64,000 nucleotides of DNA, taken from contig VZRS01003934.1 of the NCBI GenBank assembly GCA_013398055.1, positions 124,001 to 188,000 of the forward strand, written 5' to 3'. The notes below the pieces were generated by a model that had not been told where the DNA came from, ran no database searches, and saw only the letters and a program-made list of their open reading frames with translations. The number at the start of each line of letters is the position of its first letter. The first letter of the stretch is position 1. A program made the translations under genes and the position numbers. The DNA comes from Ifrita kowaldi (lineage: Eukaryota; Chordata; Aves; Passeriformes; Cinclosomatidae). This document shows, one piece after another, positions 35,001 to 50,000 of this stretch.

Positions 35001-38000
35001 GCATATTTCTTAGCAAAATGAGACGGACCTAGAAAGAGAATTAAATGAGATTACAAAGCCTGTGGAGGGAACACTCATTCTGACTCCTAATAGTTCTCTT
35101 AGAAAGGAGGTAAGTGAAACCTTGACATGTTTCTTCTCATCTGCTGCAGAGTTTGAACCAGACCCCAATTCTCCAGGCTTGCAAAGACTCAAGTACCTCA
35201 GATTACCCATTACATTTCTAGAATCAAATAAAGGGCAAGTACCTGCCAGCAGGTATGGGGAGACTTTCGTTCCAAGATGTACTGTGTGAGGGGTGAAGGC
35301 TCAAGCTCATACTTGTCAAAAGGAAGCTTGTCTATGACCATGGGCTCACAATCCACACAGGAGAACCTCACCACGGGGTGAGCTGTGCGCGGAGGCTGAA
35401 AGGGGGAAAAAGGGTATCAGTTTTCACATATCTATGGTAAACAAACCAATTCTCTTAAAAACTTCCTAAAGCGGGTATTTTACTATCCTGCAAGTCTTAA
35501 TACACTCCATTTCCACAATATTCCTTTGAAGAGAATAAAATACAAGCTCCCATAACAGAATATAGATTAACTAAATATTTCTCTAACTGAAAAAAAATGC
35601 TCACATACTGATACATTCTTCCCACCAACTGAAAAACATGGTTAATATGCCATTATTTATCCTGATATTTAAAAGCCTTCATGTCAATCAGGCTACAACA
35701 ACAGAGAGAGGTTTAAAGGAAACTTCAACTCTTCTTCCCAGCTTGATGTTCACAGAAAAACAGAGACTGCACTCAATTCACAAAGCATCTCAAAGAATTC
35801 TCTGGTTTTTTCCCCCTCTTTAATCAGGAGGTGGGAGCAAGGGGAATGGACAGACAGTACCTTGTGCACTTGCAAAGTGCAGGACTAGACCAAGCCTAAC
35901 AAGAGAGAGATGTTTAGAAAGGCTAGTAAGGCATGCCAAATGTATGATCATGTCAGTAAGAAAACGAGACATTAATACTGTTTTCTCCTCGTTTTCTGCA
36001 GGGAGTAGCTCTTCTGTTTCAGTTTTAATTTTTCCTGCTAGTGAAAGAAGAGTCCACACATGAAGTAACACTGAGAAAAAAACCCCATGGTTGATCTTCT
36101 TTCAAAAACAAATCCTCCTTTTTCCATGTAAACGAATTTCATAAAGCTTTGATTAAAATTTAATAGGATCACTATGATTTGTGGTATGTGAAGTAACTTA
36201 CAGTTCAATTTTATAACCTTTACAAACCATTCAACAAATTAACTAACGGTATACATGGAAGTGAACTTTCTGGATACAAGCAATGTCACAGGTTACAGTA
36301 GCCACATTAGATTATACCACTCTGCTAAAAACAGTTTTAACCTTTTAAAGCAAAGTCACATCATATTATACATACAGAAAGTAAAAACTACTCTATCCAT
36401 TATCTATTTTCAGTCTGTTCAACTATTACTGCAAAATCCTTTTTTCAGTTCTTATTTTACTTACCAGTGTTGGTGAATTCTGATCAGGCCAAAAAGATTC
36501 TGGGATTGGCCAATGCCCCACAGGAACACCCGTTTTAGGGTTAGGCCGTACATAAATGAGTTTATGACAACTATGCCACGGCTGAGAAGCAAATGAATTG
36601 ATGGGCCTGGATGAATCAACAAGTCCATCTAAAATTTAAACAAAGCAAAATAACAAACAAAAAGAAAATGAAAAGCTACATGCATGCATTTGTCTGCTAG
36701 CAAAATTTCTGTATTAGCAGCCAGTAAGGCATTTCATTACTCTTGTTCCAAAGACATACAGATCTTTACACCAGAGGCTGAAATAACCTATTCATCCAGG
36801 TGTATCACAGAATCATCTGAGAAACAATTACAACATTTGCCCTGATCTTGCTTCTGCTCCTGTTGCACAGCCATTACACAGTGAGTGCAGCAAGGCATAC
36901 TCACATATTATGGAAAATGTATTTGCTTAAGCTCAGTGTTTGAGACAGCTCCCACAGGCAGCACCAAGATACTGCTGCTGGTTCTGCTGCACCTGGAAAG
37001 GCTGAGAATTGGCATTTACATTTCTACATGGGCTGCAATGCTCACTGACTGATGCTGCCACTAGAGGAAACTGAAAGAGCAAAATTTCTTGGAGAAGTTG
37101 GATGCATCTTGCAGGAGGCAGCTTTTGCCAAATTTTTAATTACAACCATTCACAGATAACTTAAACCCCACAGCCTGCTGCAAAAGCCAGTGTTCCCTGC
37201 CAGCCCACTGCAGTGCACCATCACTGACATCCCTGCACACTGAGGATAAAGAACTTTGTAGCACTACAGATGTAACCATTAGTTTTCAAAGACTGCTCGG
37301 CAGAGCAAACAGCACAGCAGAGATCACCCACTTAAACAATCTTCTCTGTTTTAAAAAGACTTTACATTACTAGTTTTCCTTGCTTTAAAGAACTGGCCAG
37401 TAATACTGGCCATGTAGAAACCATGTTTCAGTGATACATCAGTTTGGTTTCTCTGCATTATAAAAACAATTATTTTTACAGCTTGGGTAAATCCTCTCGT
37501 GTTTCTCTCCAGTTTAGGACTTTCTCAATTCCCATACACAGATGAAAAGCCTTGACATTTTTATACATTCATATCCACAGTCCATCACCATTGAAATGTG
37601 ACAAAAATGAACCAAAAAAACCCCCAAATTTCACCAGTCGTTTTGCCACATAGTAGAGAACATTTGAGCCACTAGAGACATGGGAATTTGCTGCTGTGCT
37701 GTCCAGCACAGTGTTATAGGAAAGCCTTCCAATAAAATGACATTTAAATAAGCAAAAGGAGAAAACAAACACAGAAAAAGCTGATTCCAGAATGAAAGCA
37801 GGAATAAAGCTGGCTTTGCTAGAATGTTCAGGTGATGATAGAAGTTATTATGTTTTCTGATATTCCAGGATCCTAACTTCCTAAATTGGAACTGGTCAGC
37901 CCCCTCCTCTTCCTTTAAGCCATGAACTTCTGCAAATCTGAAGAACTGCTTCACATTTGGAATGCACTTTCCTCTTTCCTTTTATGCACTTGACTCACAG

Positions 38001-41000
38001 GGAGCAAAGTAATTCCTTGTTCTTTGCACACTTTTTTTACTCACAGCTAAGAACATTCACCTGAAACTTACTGTTCTGTGATCAATTAGCAGAATGAAAA
38101 TGTACAGAAAATTAAGCATTGAGATTGCTTTAGAGATGTTTAAGTGTTTAAATACACTACCGCTAGATTTAATTACTTTAAGCACAGTCTTGACAACACT
38201 GTAATTCAAACTTAAATGCTTCCTGCAAACATTTACTTTCCTCAGCCATCCAAAAACAGGTAAAAGGAGTGACACAGAGCCAGCCAGCACTATATGATCC
38301 GTACAAGCGTGGGCAGACATACGGCATCATTTAACTTAGCAAGGATCAAACTAACACTTGTAAAAGATGCATCCTGTACACTACAGGGAAAAGCTGGCAG
38401 GAAGGACATGGAGGACCCTTAACAACATTTACATACAAACAAAACATTTTGTCTTAAACATTAGGAGGGGGGAAAAAACCCAAAAATCACTGTACCTTCT
38501 CCAATAGGAGCTGGGTCTGGTCCTGACTTCTCGAAGTTAATAACAACTCCACTTTGGACTTTTTGAACTAAAGATTCTAAACACTGATTCAACATTCTTT
38601 GTGTCCGAACGCAGTATGAACGACCTATGCAAGAGAGAAATTACACGGGGAAATAGAAAAGTAAGTTCTGAGTTACCTTACTTAAGGAAGATGTTTTATT
38701 ACCTAAGTCAGGCTGCCAAGGCTTGCAATTTTCTCCAAAATAATAGCAATAAACTCTGTACAAGTTTATGTAAAAGGCAAAATACTTCGCAAATGCAATA
38801 CAACCAAGAAAAGGCACCAAAAACCCACAACCTGCTGAGATTTTACTTGTTACTAAAAGAGGCCATTAAGGCTTCATCATGCTGGACCAAGGCCAAGTTT
38901 ACACAGGCCTTTAGGAAAGGCCTGATGTCACCAAGACTGTGTAATCTATCTGCTTTTGTCTACCCAAACCTCCTCCTCCTACGCAACAACTTCTCCAAGC
39001 ACCAATTAAAAAAAAAAATTCTGATCAACATATCAAGCAATAGGCTCCAGAATGAATTCTCTTAAATTTAGCTTATCAGCCCTGCAGCAGAATTAACATC
39101 TCACTAATAGCAGTCCTGCTCAATTCAACACTTAAATTAAAAAAGATTTTTAAAAACCCAAACCAAACAAAAAACCAAAAACAAACAAAACAAAAAGCCA
39201 CAAAGATAAAAAAAGCCCCACCAAACCTCATGATGAGCAAAGACGACCTCCAGAATAACTAAAGGAATTTTCCAAAACCTCCTACTGCATTTAGAAAATG
39301 CTCTCACATCTAGATCTGAAATAGGAATTCTGCTTTATTTTAAAGTTCTCCTGTGCTACTAGAATCCAATAAAGCACCACATGGATACTGAGTAATTCAG
39401 ACAGAGAAAACAGGAAGAGGTGAAGGTGAATTAAAGGAAAAGAAATACTTCAAGGCAAATGCCAAATGTGAAGCAAAGCAAAAAAGCATCCAGTTACCTC
39501 CTGTAACCTCACACATCTGTGTGATAGCAGATTCATCAGTAGGCACACTCCCAAGCTGCTCTGGTTCAGCAGATGCAGCTCCTGGCAAACGCAGTACCAG
39601 AGCAAACAGCCTTTGATCCCAACGGAATGGTTCTTTGGTTAGTTCACTTCCAGGCAAAGGAGAATTCAACGGAAGATGAAGCTGGTAAAAAAAGATTTAA
39701 GAATATTCTCCTGTATTTGACAAACCATCCAAAAACATCATATCCAAATTCATTCATTTATCTGTAAAAGACCCAATTCCTCTCCAACCCACTAATTTAT
39801 CTGAAGTTCTCATCTCAAAACCCTTACAGACTATGAATTTAGGGGCTGAGCAGTGACAGGATAGCTGGTTTCTATTCTCTCTAAAAACAGGTCAACGACG
39901 AAGAAGTCCAATTAGCAGGAAAGAACCAATTAATATTCATCTCAGCATAGCACCAACTTGCACAATCATAACTTGAAAGAACTGAATGCAAGTTTACCTC
40001 CTCTTGGACTCCAGCTGTATTTGTCAGTTTGTTTCCGTCTGTGATGGTAATCAAAATAGATGGCTCCAAAAAGAACGGATTCCTTCCCTATAGACAAAAG
40101 CACAGGAATGCTAAGAGCAACCTTAACACACAGGCTTAGAGGCTTGTATTTTTGTCATTATAAAATAAACAGTAAGATAAGCAATCTTTCAAAATAATCC
40201 TGCAATTTTTTTAATAGGTGTGGAACCACAGAGAACTACACAAGATGGGCTACTCTTGTGTGTCTATAGTTGGGACATTTATACTCTGCTTCTTTGTACT
40301 TCAGTAAGGAAAAAAATGCCAGCATTTTCCAGGGTGTTTTCAGTAGCCATAATAAGAAAAAAGGAGTTCCCAGTTCAAGCTACACAGAGCTATCCAACAT
40401 TAAAAAAGAAAGTTAAATGCAAAACCAAACTTTAATCACCAAAATCCCTCACCAACTATACTTTCAAAAAACATAGAAATATAAAAGAAGACTATAAACA
40501 TATTTGTTACCTGTCCATAATTGTCTATTCCAGACACTAATCTATTGAGATTTAACAAGTCGAACGATGACCTGAGTGCCTGACCAAGGGTTGTTAGTCC
40601 TGAAGCCTGAAGGTTTTTCAGTTCATTCATGAACGTTGCGTGGTTTTCCTTCCATCCAGCCTGTTACATAAAACAAAAAAGCTTGTTAGTTATTCTAGCA
40701 GCAAACTGCAATCAACTGCAAGCTGGCATTTATCTCTCTTCTCAACAAAAATTAATTATATTCCTGATTAACGGATGCACTGCACCATTTACATGCTGCA
40801 CACACCTAATCCAGGTATGCACAACTTGATGTGAAAGAAACACACACACTGCCAAACACTTGAAAAACTTTGCATTACCATGAAAACTGCTGTAGAGATG
40901 ATGCTGTTAATAGAAGTATTTGGATTTAGCATGTGAATATTTTTTTAGGAGAAACTGCCCAGTTTGGAAATCAGAAATGCAGCTGCCAAAGTAACAGCAA

Positions 41001-44000
41001 AGGTAAAACCAAGATAAAAGCAGCATAATGTCACTGCCTCTTCTGGCATGCACCCATTCCCCTTTTGTCCTACCTTCCATAAATTAAGGCTGGAAGGAAA
41101 GAAAGGAGTGGCTGCAAACACCCTATGTAAGAATCAAATCACCGTTTAGAGTGTCTCAGTGTAACAGCTACAAATTTTGGAGGTCTTTACAAAAGTTATT
41201 GCTGACAAAGCCTAGGGATCAAAGAAACAGCAAGTGATGAGGATGGATCAGTCCAACCAAGCACTCTGGACCCTCTGGCAAGCAGGCCCAGCAGGTATGA
41301 TTCACATACCCTTCCCCTTAAAAGTGGTTTGCTGCACGGTTGGGAAATTATTTTAGAAAAGACCAGCTCACGGGGAATTGGTACAGGATTTAAAGATGCC
41401 TCAGCTAAAACAACCAAAGCTTGGAAAATCCTGGATATTCCCACAACTCTCAGCCTTGCTATTACACCACTCTCCAAACCACTCCGGCAGCAAGCAAGCA
41501 GTTATTCACCCAGGCTCGCTATCATCTGGCACCAGAGACATTCCCGTGCCCCCCCCCAGGAATCCCAGCTACGTAGACATGGAGTGGATCATTTCAGACA
41601 GCCTGACTTTTGCTGAGACAGCCTCTGAGAAACACATCCTCCAGGTGAAGCAGGTTCTCCTCCCTGTGCACTGGGCTCAGCAGCAACCACCCGCTGACTG
41701 TGCCAAGCTGTGCAAGAACATGAGAGGACAGGATTTTCCTGTGCCTTTTAAAGCAGCTATAAACCACTGCCAACCTTTAGTACACACTGAGGGCTCTGTA
41801 AATGGTCTTCAGATAGACGTGTTCAGAGCTGTAAAAGAATATAAGAATTGAGTAGAAAGGACATGTGATGATCAATACTTCGGCTGAGTTGACAAGCCTA
41901 AGCTGGGTGGGTTTCTTTCCAGAATGGAGAATTATCGTAAGACAATACAACAAAAGCATTTTGGTCAAGTTTAGCTCCCTTAACCATTCCTTCAAGCTTG
42001 AGACTAATGCCAGGGATACAAGAGAGAGAACTCTGCAATGGGGCAAAGAAAGAACAGACTTTCAGCAGGACTGGTTCGGCTTTATGATTAAACTGCCCTG
42101 GAAGCTCAAAAGAACCAGATAATTCTCAATAAAACACCATCAACACACACACACAGCCACAACTTAAAATATAGCATCTCATCAGCAGTACCACAGCAAC
42201 CTCCCACACCTGTGGTCAGCTCAGGGCAAAAATGAAGTGCAAGCACAGGGTCACTGTTTTGGAGTAGAAGTGACTTAGTTAATGGTATTTTTCCAGACTG
42301 AAATAGTACCAAATCCCAACAAGATGATTTGTCTTATTCCTAAAAAGATTCCCTTAAACAATTTAAGTGAACAATTACCAAAATTGTTTTGTTTGAATTC
42401 CACGGATCCGTAAATGCGGGTGAGACTGCTCTGTCTCCCAGAAACACCCATCAGTGAGTCCAGCTTCTTGGGAACAGTCAGGCTGGAGTTCAGAAAGTGT
42501 TTTCCAGCAAAGACCATTTGAGTTACATTGTTACAAAAGCACATGGGGAAACAAAACATTTACAAAGGAAACACTATTTCCAGTGTACACTTCTTGATTT
42601 GAACTCCAATGAATTTAAGAGTATTCTTTATAAAATAAACAGTAAGAGTCTTCACTGATATTTGGAGATTCTGCTATTTTCCCATTGTGAAAATGTTTGC
42701 TCAACTTCCAGCTCTCTGATCTCACTGCAGCGTGACCAACTGCCTGCAAAATAAAGTATGTACCATTTCCCCAGGCATAAGTAGGGAAGCTGAAGGTACA
42801 AGGAGCAGCTGATCACCAATGGTTGGCTGTCCAAGCAAACTCTTTTTCATCTCACAGCTCTCACAGGATCTTCAAAGAAAAAGCCAAGGAGAACTGTATC
42901 TTTGAAATAAACAGAGTAAAATGGAAGAACAACTCATTATGAAAACAACAGCAGCAAATTCAAGATTTCCATATCCAGCTCTAACCAAAAGTCTGACTAG
43001 TTAATGTATTACATTCTCTACCTTATCCTCAAAAAAAGATTCTTGAATCAAAACCACATCAATGACAGGAAAGTACCTTCTGTAAAATATTTTTATTTTC
43101 CGTAAAATATTTTTCTCCGGAAAGACTCAAGCCAACATATATAATGAAACATGTATGTACTTCAGCGACAGAAACTCTAGCCCCAAAGAAGTCTGTACAT
43201 TCTCCTTTCCATATATACAGTAGGAACATTCTTAGGGAAAAACAGAGTCAAGTACCCAACACAGAGCAGATGCGCAATGAATGCACATTACAGTGATTAA
43301 AGAATAATTATTCCTAAATTCAAAATACTGCCACTCACGCTGCTTACAAAAAAAACCCACTGGCTCTATCTGCCACCAGAAACACTAATGACCAAAAAAA
43401 CCCCAACCAAAACCCCACAACCTTAAAGAACCAAACACAAACATATTCCACAAAACTATGTATCCTCTACAGGTCAGTAACTAAGAAGTCAGAACTGAGT
43501 ATTAGCTATTTCAGTTGTTTATTAACCACTTTGAACAGTGAGAGTAGTTTCTTCTAATCTTCAACATTACATTCTGACTTAGTCACTTTTATGCCCAGAA
43601 TTTATTAACAGCAATCTGAGCAGCCCTTACCTTGCCAGTATGTTACTGGCCTTTCCTTTGGTAATTTATACGAACAAATAATTTTAGACTTTAAACACAT
43701 ACCAAAAGACTCTCAAAGATAGCTAGGAAAAAACAAGTACTAAAATAAAAAATCTCACCCTCTTTGCTTATGCCAACAACAGGGAAAAATGCAGTGTCAT
43801 TTGGCCTTCTGCAAGCTTTGGATACCATCCTACAAACCACTCAGAGATTTGGAAGCATCACACTACCTTCCAGCTCCTGGCTTTAGCCTTTGCAAGCAAA
43901 CCATGCTGACAAGAAATAACATACTTAAAAAGTAACATTTTTCTCTGGTGACTTAGTTTTCAGACAAATCCATGCCCTGCTCTATTTCACCACACAGCTA

Positions 44001-47000
44001 TAGAAGTATTTGAGCTGCTTCAAGAAGCAGGTAAGGCCAAACCAGCTTATTTTGGCAGGAGAAAGGCCGAGATTAACAAGAATTCAAACACCAAGGTGAA
44101 AAATCCAGTGAAGAAAAGGAGGCCTTATTTAGACCAACCAGCACCAGGACTAACTGAACATCAAAAGAACAGAGTTGAGCAGCAAAAGAAAATCTTGGTC
44201 AGAGTCAGTAGCTTAAAAATACCTTCAAGACTTAAGAGAAAGTTTAGTTTAGAAAGATTTTAGTTTCAAGAGACTAGAAAGAAAATCTTATAAAATGCTG
44301 TAGCGGAAGTTAAAAAACAAAAACAAATCACTCCACCCCACCTTTATCACATAAAAGGGAGCAGTATTGAAATACAAGTAAAACAGTACCAAGTTTTGCA
44401 TACATAGAACACACATCTTGAAATCTCAGCTACACTGGCTTAACCACTGCATTTACTGGTCTTATTGTAGATTTTTTATTGGTTTGTTGTTGCTTTGTTC
44501 TGGCTTTGATTGCTGCTGTGCTTTTCTTCTTTTATTCTTTCCAACTATTACTTGGCACAGTTTGGTCAGCTAGTAAATAAAGGGGCAGAGCCAAAGGCTG
44601 GGCATTAGAGCACAAGAATTCCAGGTCCAAACCAGTTCCCAGTTTCATCAGCTTCAAGAAGTCCAGGGACATGGTGCTTTTGAGGCTGCAAGTCTTCATC
44701 TTTAGGGCTTCTGATAAGCAATGTTGTAAGACTGACCTCTATAGCTTATTGTTCACTGGACTGCTTTCAGATCTGGTTCAAAAATTGCAACATTACTAAA
44801 AAATAATCTTCCAAGAAGACAATTTGCAATCCTGCATGCCAATCACAACAGCCTGTGTTACAGTAAGTACTCAATATTTAGTCAAACACACAGACTTTTA
44901 AGAGTTCTGCTAATGTTTCCCTGGAAAGAACAACTGCATTTCAGATGTTACAACTTGTCTGAAGTATTTAAGTTTCTCAATAATTCAAGCTATTATTAAA
45001 TGCACCCATCTTAGGAAAAAAGAATACCTCAGGACAACATGCCTGCGGCATCCTAGCTTGTCAGTGGCAATCACTTGGAAAAAATAAGGTAAGAAAAAAA
45101 ATTCAGCTGTTGAAATCTGAAACCACTTCTGCTACGGAATTTCCAAGTACTGTAGGAAGACAGTGAAACCAGCAGAGCATTTTGCCTCCCAAATCACCAG
45201 AATGAATAATTTGTAAATTACCTTTCTGTTCACTGGTGACTGTACACACGATCACAACTCAGACCTGCTCACGTCTGAGCCAAAGTCAAGCAGGTGTTTC
45301 TTTTGTACAGAAGTGAATTATTCTTTTGGACACCCTACAATGCAAGGGGCTGCTTCCCAAATGCTGAAGTATCTTCACCTCTTTGTCATCTCCTGAACCC
45401 AGTCCCAGCACTGCTCAGTGGGTTCTGCAGCAGGGAATAACCTCCTATGTAGCCTCGAGCTTCCCTGCCTGAGCTTCACCAACTTTGGGATAGGAGTTTT
45501 AGCAAGAAAAGACTGTCTTGGTCACCCCAGTACTGCTACAATAAAACTCAGCAAACAGGGAGAGGGAGAGGTGCTGGCACCATGTGTCCCCCTGCCCATG
45601 AAGGACCGGGTAAGGCTGCTTGTCAGTATAGAACAGCCAATGCCCACACTACCCTCGTGTGTTTTATTTGTTGTTCAAAAACTTGCTAGCTAAAAATAGC
45701 ACACAGCAGAAGAAAGACACTGACTACACTATGAACACCATATACATTTTTATTTAATATTTTTCATGTCCTAAAATAACTCAAAATCATATGACCTACT
45801 AATCACCTACTAATTTCATCCTCACAAATGTTTGCCCACGCAAATGGGGCAGAAAAACAGCTCCAAAAGACACTTACAGACATTGACTCCCCTCCAAATA
45901 CTTATGAATGCCATTTTTGAGGCAACAGAGCTCTGTTTTTCCATAACTTTGGCTGGAGGAGAACTCTTCTCTCGTTTCAGCACCTCTACTCTCTAGTTTG
46001 TTCCGTGCAACACACCAGTCCTGCCACTGCACAGCATCAAACAGCCCTTAGCAAAGAAACTCACAAGATCAATTCTTTTTTATTCTTGGCACAGGAGAGC
46101 AGCACAGCACCCACCTCTCATATCTGAGATCAACACACCTCCAGCACAGAACGATCCTGGCACACAGGTCTGAAATCAGCTTATCACTGGAGCGGTGCTG
46201 AATGCAGGCAGCAGCCAAGGGCTCACTGGCGGCTCCAGCAGGTGTACACTGCTGTCTGCTGTGAGACCTGCCTAACAAAGACCCTCTTTCTCAGGTCTCA
46301 TTTGAGGAGTATTTTAGCAGGTAACCAATTCACAGGTTTAAACGACTCCCTCAATAATCCCACAGAGCAGTCAAGTACAGTGAAGAGTCTACAAAAGCAT
46401 CACTTGGTCCTCCTTACATCAGAGCTAGCAAGCATTGGGTTAGAGTGTTATGGCTAAGTATTGTGAATAGTAAGTTAATTGTTTCTTCCTGTAAAGTTAT
46501 TTCTGCTGCTTTTGTAGGACACTCAAACTGAAAACTATCTATCAAAAGTGCTTCTTTAAATCCAGAGGGGACTTTTTCAAAATTTAGTTTTTTAAAAAGC
46601 ACTTAAATTCCAGTCAAATAAAACATCACAGAAGTTTAATATAAAGTGTCTCCAAGAGACCAGAGAAGCATAAACTGCTTTAAAACATCTTTAGAAAAAA
46701 ATCACATCTTAAAAGAAGAAGAAACTGGAGTAGATGATTCCTTTGGTCCCACAAAGCTGATACACTCCGACACCAGATTTTTAGCAGAAAGCTGTCACTT
46801 TGCACACCCCTCTATGTCCATCCAGCTTCAGGCACCACAATTCCTCCTTTTTCTCTGAGGCACACTATATATCTTGATAACACAGAATCTCTCCTCCCCT
46901 CACCCACACTATTTTTATCTACACAGCTGGAAACAGTGCAGGGAAGGCGTCATGCACCTCCAGGCCCACGAGCAGTGCACACAGACAAGGCAGCTGTCCC

Positions 47001-50000
47001 TTGGGAGACAAGAGCCACACTATCGCCCCTCCTGGACACTCACTACTCACTTCCCCTCAAAGCACTCCAGACTTTGCACTCCAAGGAAGGGCTGCAGTGT
47101 GAACTGAGACACCCAGGAGATCTCCTTCAATTGCACATTTCTAAGCTGAACTCTCCTGTACCTGCACCCGTCAGACTAAAAAATTTCTGAAGACAGATCG
47201 AACCAATTGGTTTTCTAAAGCACATTAGTGAACGTGAACAAGATCAAAACTGCCTTCTAGCACAGTATGTTAAATGCCAGTTTTTATTACAGGCAGTCAG
47301 CTACATAGAAAAAGATTTCATTTTGTATAGAAAGAAGTACTTCTCCATGAAACCTTAACATAAAAAAACCCAAATAAACACGCTCAGTCAAACTTACACC
47401 ACGCGGTTCACTGTCCTTTCAAGACTCCACCATTAAATAAGATATAGAAACGCTCTTCCTTCAAGAAGAATTCAAGATGTTTATGTAAGAACAACTCAAA
47501 CAATAAGCCCAGCACCCCTGCAAAACGCTAGCAGAAAGGTTCTTCAGCTCCAGTTACAAAATGAGAACTGGGGCCTTTTGTTAATTATGAGCATCTAGAG
47601 AGAAGCAGCACCTTCTCCTGTAGGAATGTCAAATGCACATGCTGTAAGAACAACTCAAAGCTGGAAACTGCTTGGAACCAAGGGATAATAATCAATGCCA
47701 AGCAGAAAGAAAAAAGCCTACACTACCTTTTTATTTATTACCTGCTGCTACTGCTTCAATCCATCTCTGGATTTAGCTTTCTGGTCAACAGTATTTCATG
47801 TATTTTAACAGTTACTCTCACTGCACTTTTTCCTGCACAAGGATAAAAGGAAACACATGAAGAAAGGAAAGTATAAATACCAAAGAGATCATGGTACCAC
47901 CCTGTTCCAAAAAGCATTCTTATTTAAGCAGAAAAACACTATCCAGTTAAAAAAGCACCTATTTCTGAGGAACACTCGAGAAGCCAGGATATTTCAGTAC
48001 AGAGCTGAACCAGAACAAGCTACATTTCACATAACAGCTTAATGGAGAGGGAACACAGAAGTAGCAATCACAGTTTGCAGCCTTAGCACAGTATGCATAA
48101 CAAGAGGCTCCATGCTCCTGTTCAGCAGCATAGCAGACATTTCAGAAATACCATTATAGGTGCATCTTATCCAAACACTGTAGAGAGGGCAACTGCTGAA
48201 ATGTGGAGGTTTCGATCAAACATTTTCAGCTATTCACAGTGCCTGTTGCTCTTTCAGCCTATCAAATACACTTTCAACACCAGTCAGACCCAGCATTGTC
48301 CTACTCCTGGTCCCTTCCTACACTTAGCACGGCTGGAAAAGTTGTAAGGAAGAAAGGCAATAGCTAAGAGGTTACATAGTACATGCTATCAGCACAAGGG
48401 ATTTTTCACTGCACATTTCTGGAAATCAAGTGGAAGAGCATTACTGATTATACTCTAGCTTTACAGCCCAGAGCTGAAATAACGCATTATGATTCATGCT
48501 TATTTTGAAAACTGCCACATTCCTTCTTCCTTCCTTCCAAAAGCACATCACAGAACTAGAGCAGCACACCAAGGTGCTACAGGTATTGTGAATTTACTTT
48601 AAAACTCAAGAAGGTAAATCTAGAAGAAGTCATCTAAACAAGAGCTTTCTTCAATTCATGCCTGAAATGCTGTTCAAGGCACTGCTGAGGAAAAGAAATA
48701 CTTTAGATGACCATTAAATCCATATACTCACTGAAATACCAACTAGTCAGCCCATCAAATAACTTCACCTTCATCCTGATACAGCCGAAAATACATTGGT
48801 GGCCTTGGGAGCATTACTATCGGTCAGATTTTTATTTCAGGTGATGGCAAGGCTGGATTTCTTTATAATGCAAGAGTCATCTGGATCAAAAGTAACTACC
48901 TGAGCTTAAGCTCTTTTGATTAGAGAAGGCTCCCCCAGGCCAGGCCCTCTAAGTGCAGGGCACATGGTCTCGATCCAGCCCTCTGGTCCCACCACATCCC
49001 AGCCTGGGAGCACCATCGGGAGGCCTGGCAGCAGCTAAAGGCACCAAGTGTTCTGCCTCAACAGATGCACATTCTCCCACAAAGCAGAGATTAACTTTTT
49101 TTTTTTTTTATCAAAAGTCACTGGCTGCACCATTAACACGCTATGGAGACCAGTGCTAATGCATTATTCTCACTTAGAAAAAGAGCATAGCAACTCCAGC
49201 TTAACCACACTGTAGATCTTTGTTTTCTGTCCAATTAATTGCTCGACAACATCCATCTTACCAAGATTCTTATTTTTTAAATACTATTTCACACATTTAA
49301 GATTTTAAAAGCATCTGTGAGAACACAGACAAATCAACAATTGCCTTATCTTTAAAAAGCAAAATTAAGGAATTCTGAACTGTTCGTTTTTTTAGTCTAG
49401 AAAAACATTAAACAAATGTAGTGCTGCTTATCCTGAAATTTGCATAGATACACAAGGAAAGAATCATAACTGGGTAAACTGTGAGACAGAAAATTATAAA
49501 TAATAATAACAATAATAGTTATTTAAAAATAAAACAAGATTTGTTTACTTATCTGACAATAAGCAGTTCAAGTTTCAGAGATCCTTGTCAATCTCAGTTC
49601 TTACACCAAAAGAAATTTCATCTTTTCAATACTCTGCAGAGTGAATATACAGATCAATACAAGTCTATGGGCAACTACAGATTCTGACCTGCAAAATAAC
49701 AGTCTCTTTACAAGAATGTACTTTTTTCTTGGCAACTTCCTAAAACCTTGACCCTAGAACATGCTGCTTACAACTGCAATTAATTGCTATGTGTTTTCCA
49801 ACTATTCTGAAATTAGCCAGAAAAAATACAAAGCAAAAAAGTTCCTTTAAATTACTGCCTGCTATATTTTTAGGGGGTATAAAAGCACAAGAGTTACATT
49901 ATTAAGAGGTATATTGTAAGAATAAAGTTTAAGAAAGAAGAAAAAATTCCAAGACTCAATCTACAAGAGTGCATTACTTAAGTAACAATCTGCATTTAAA

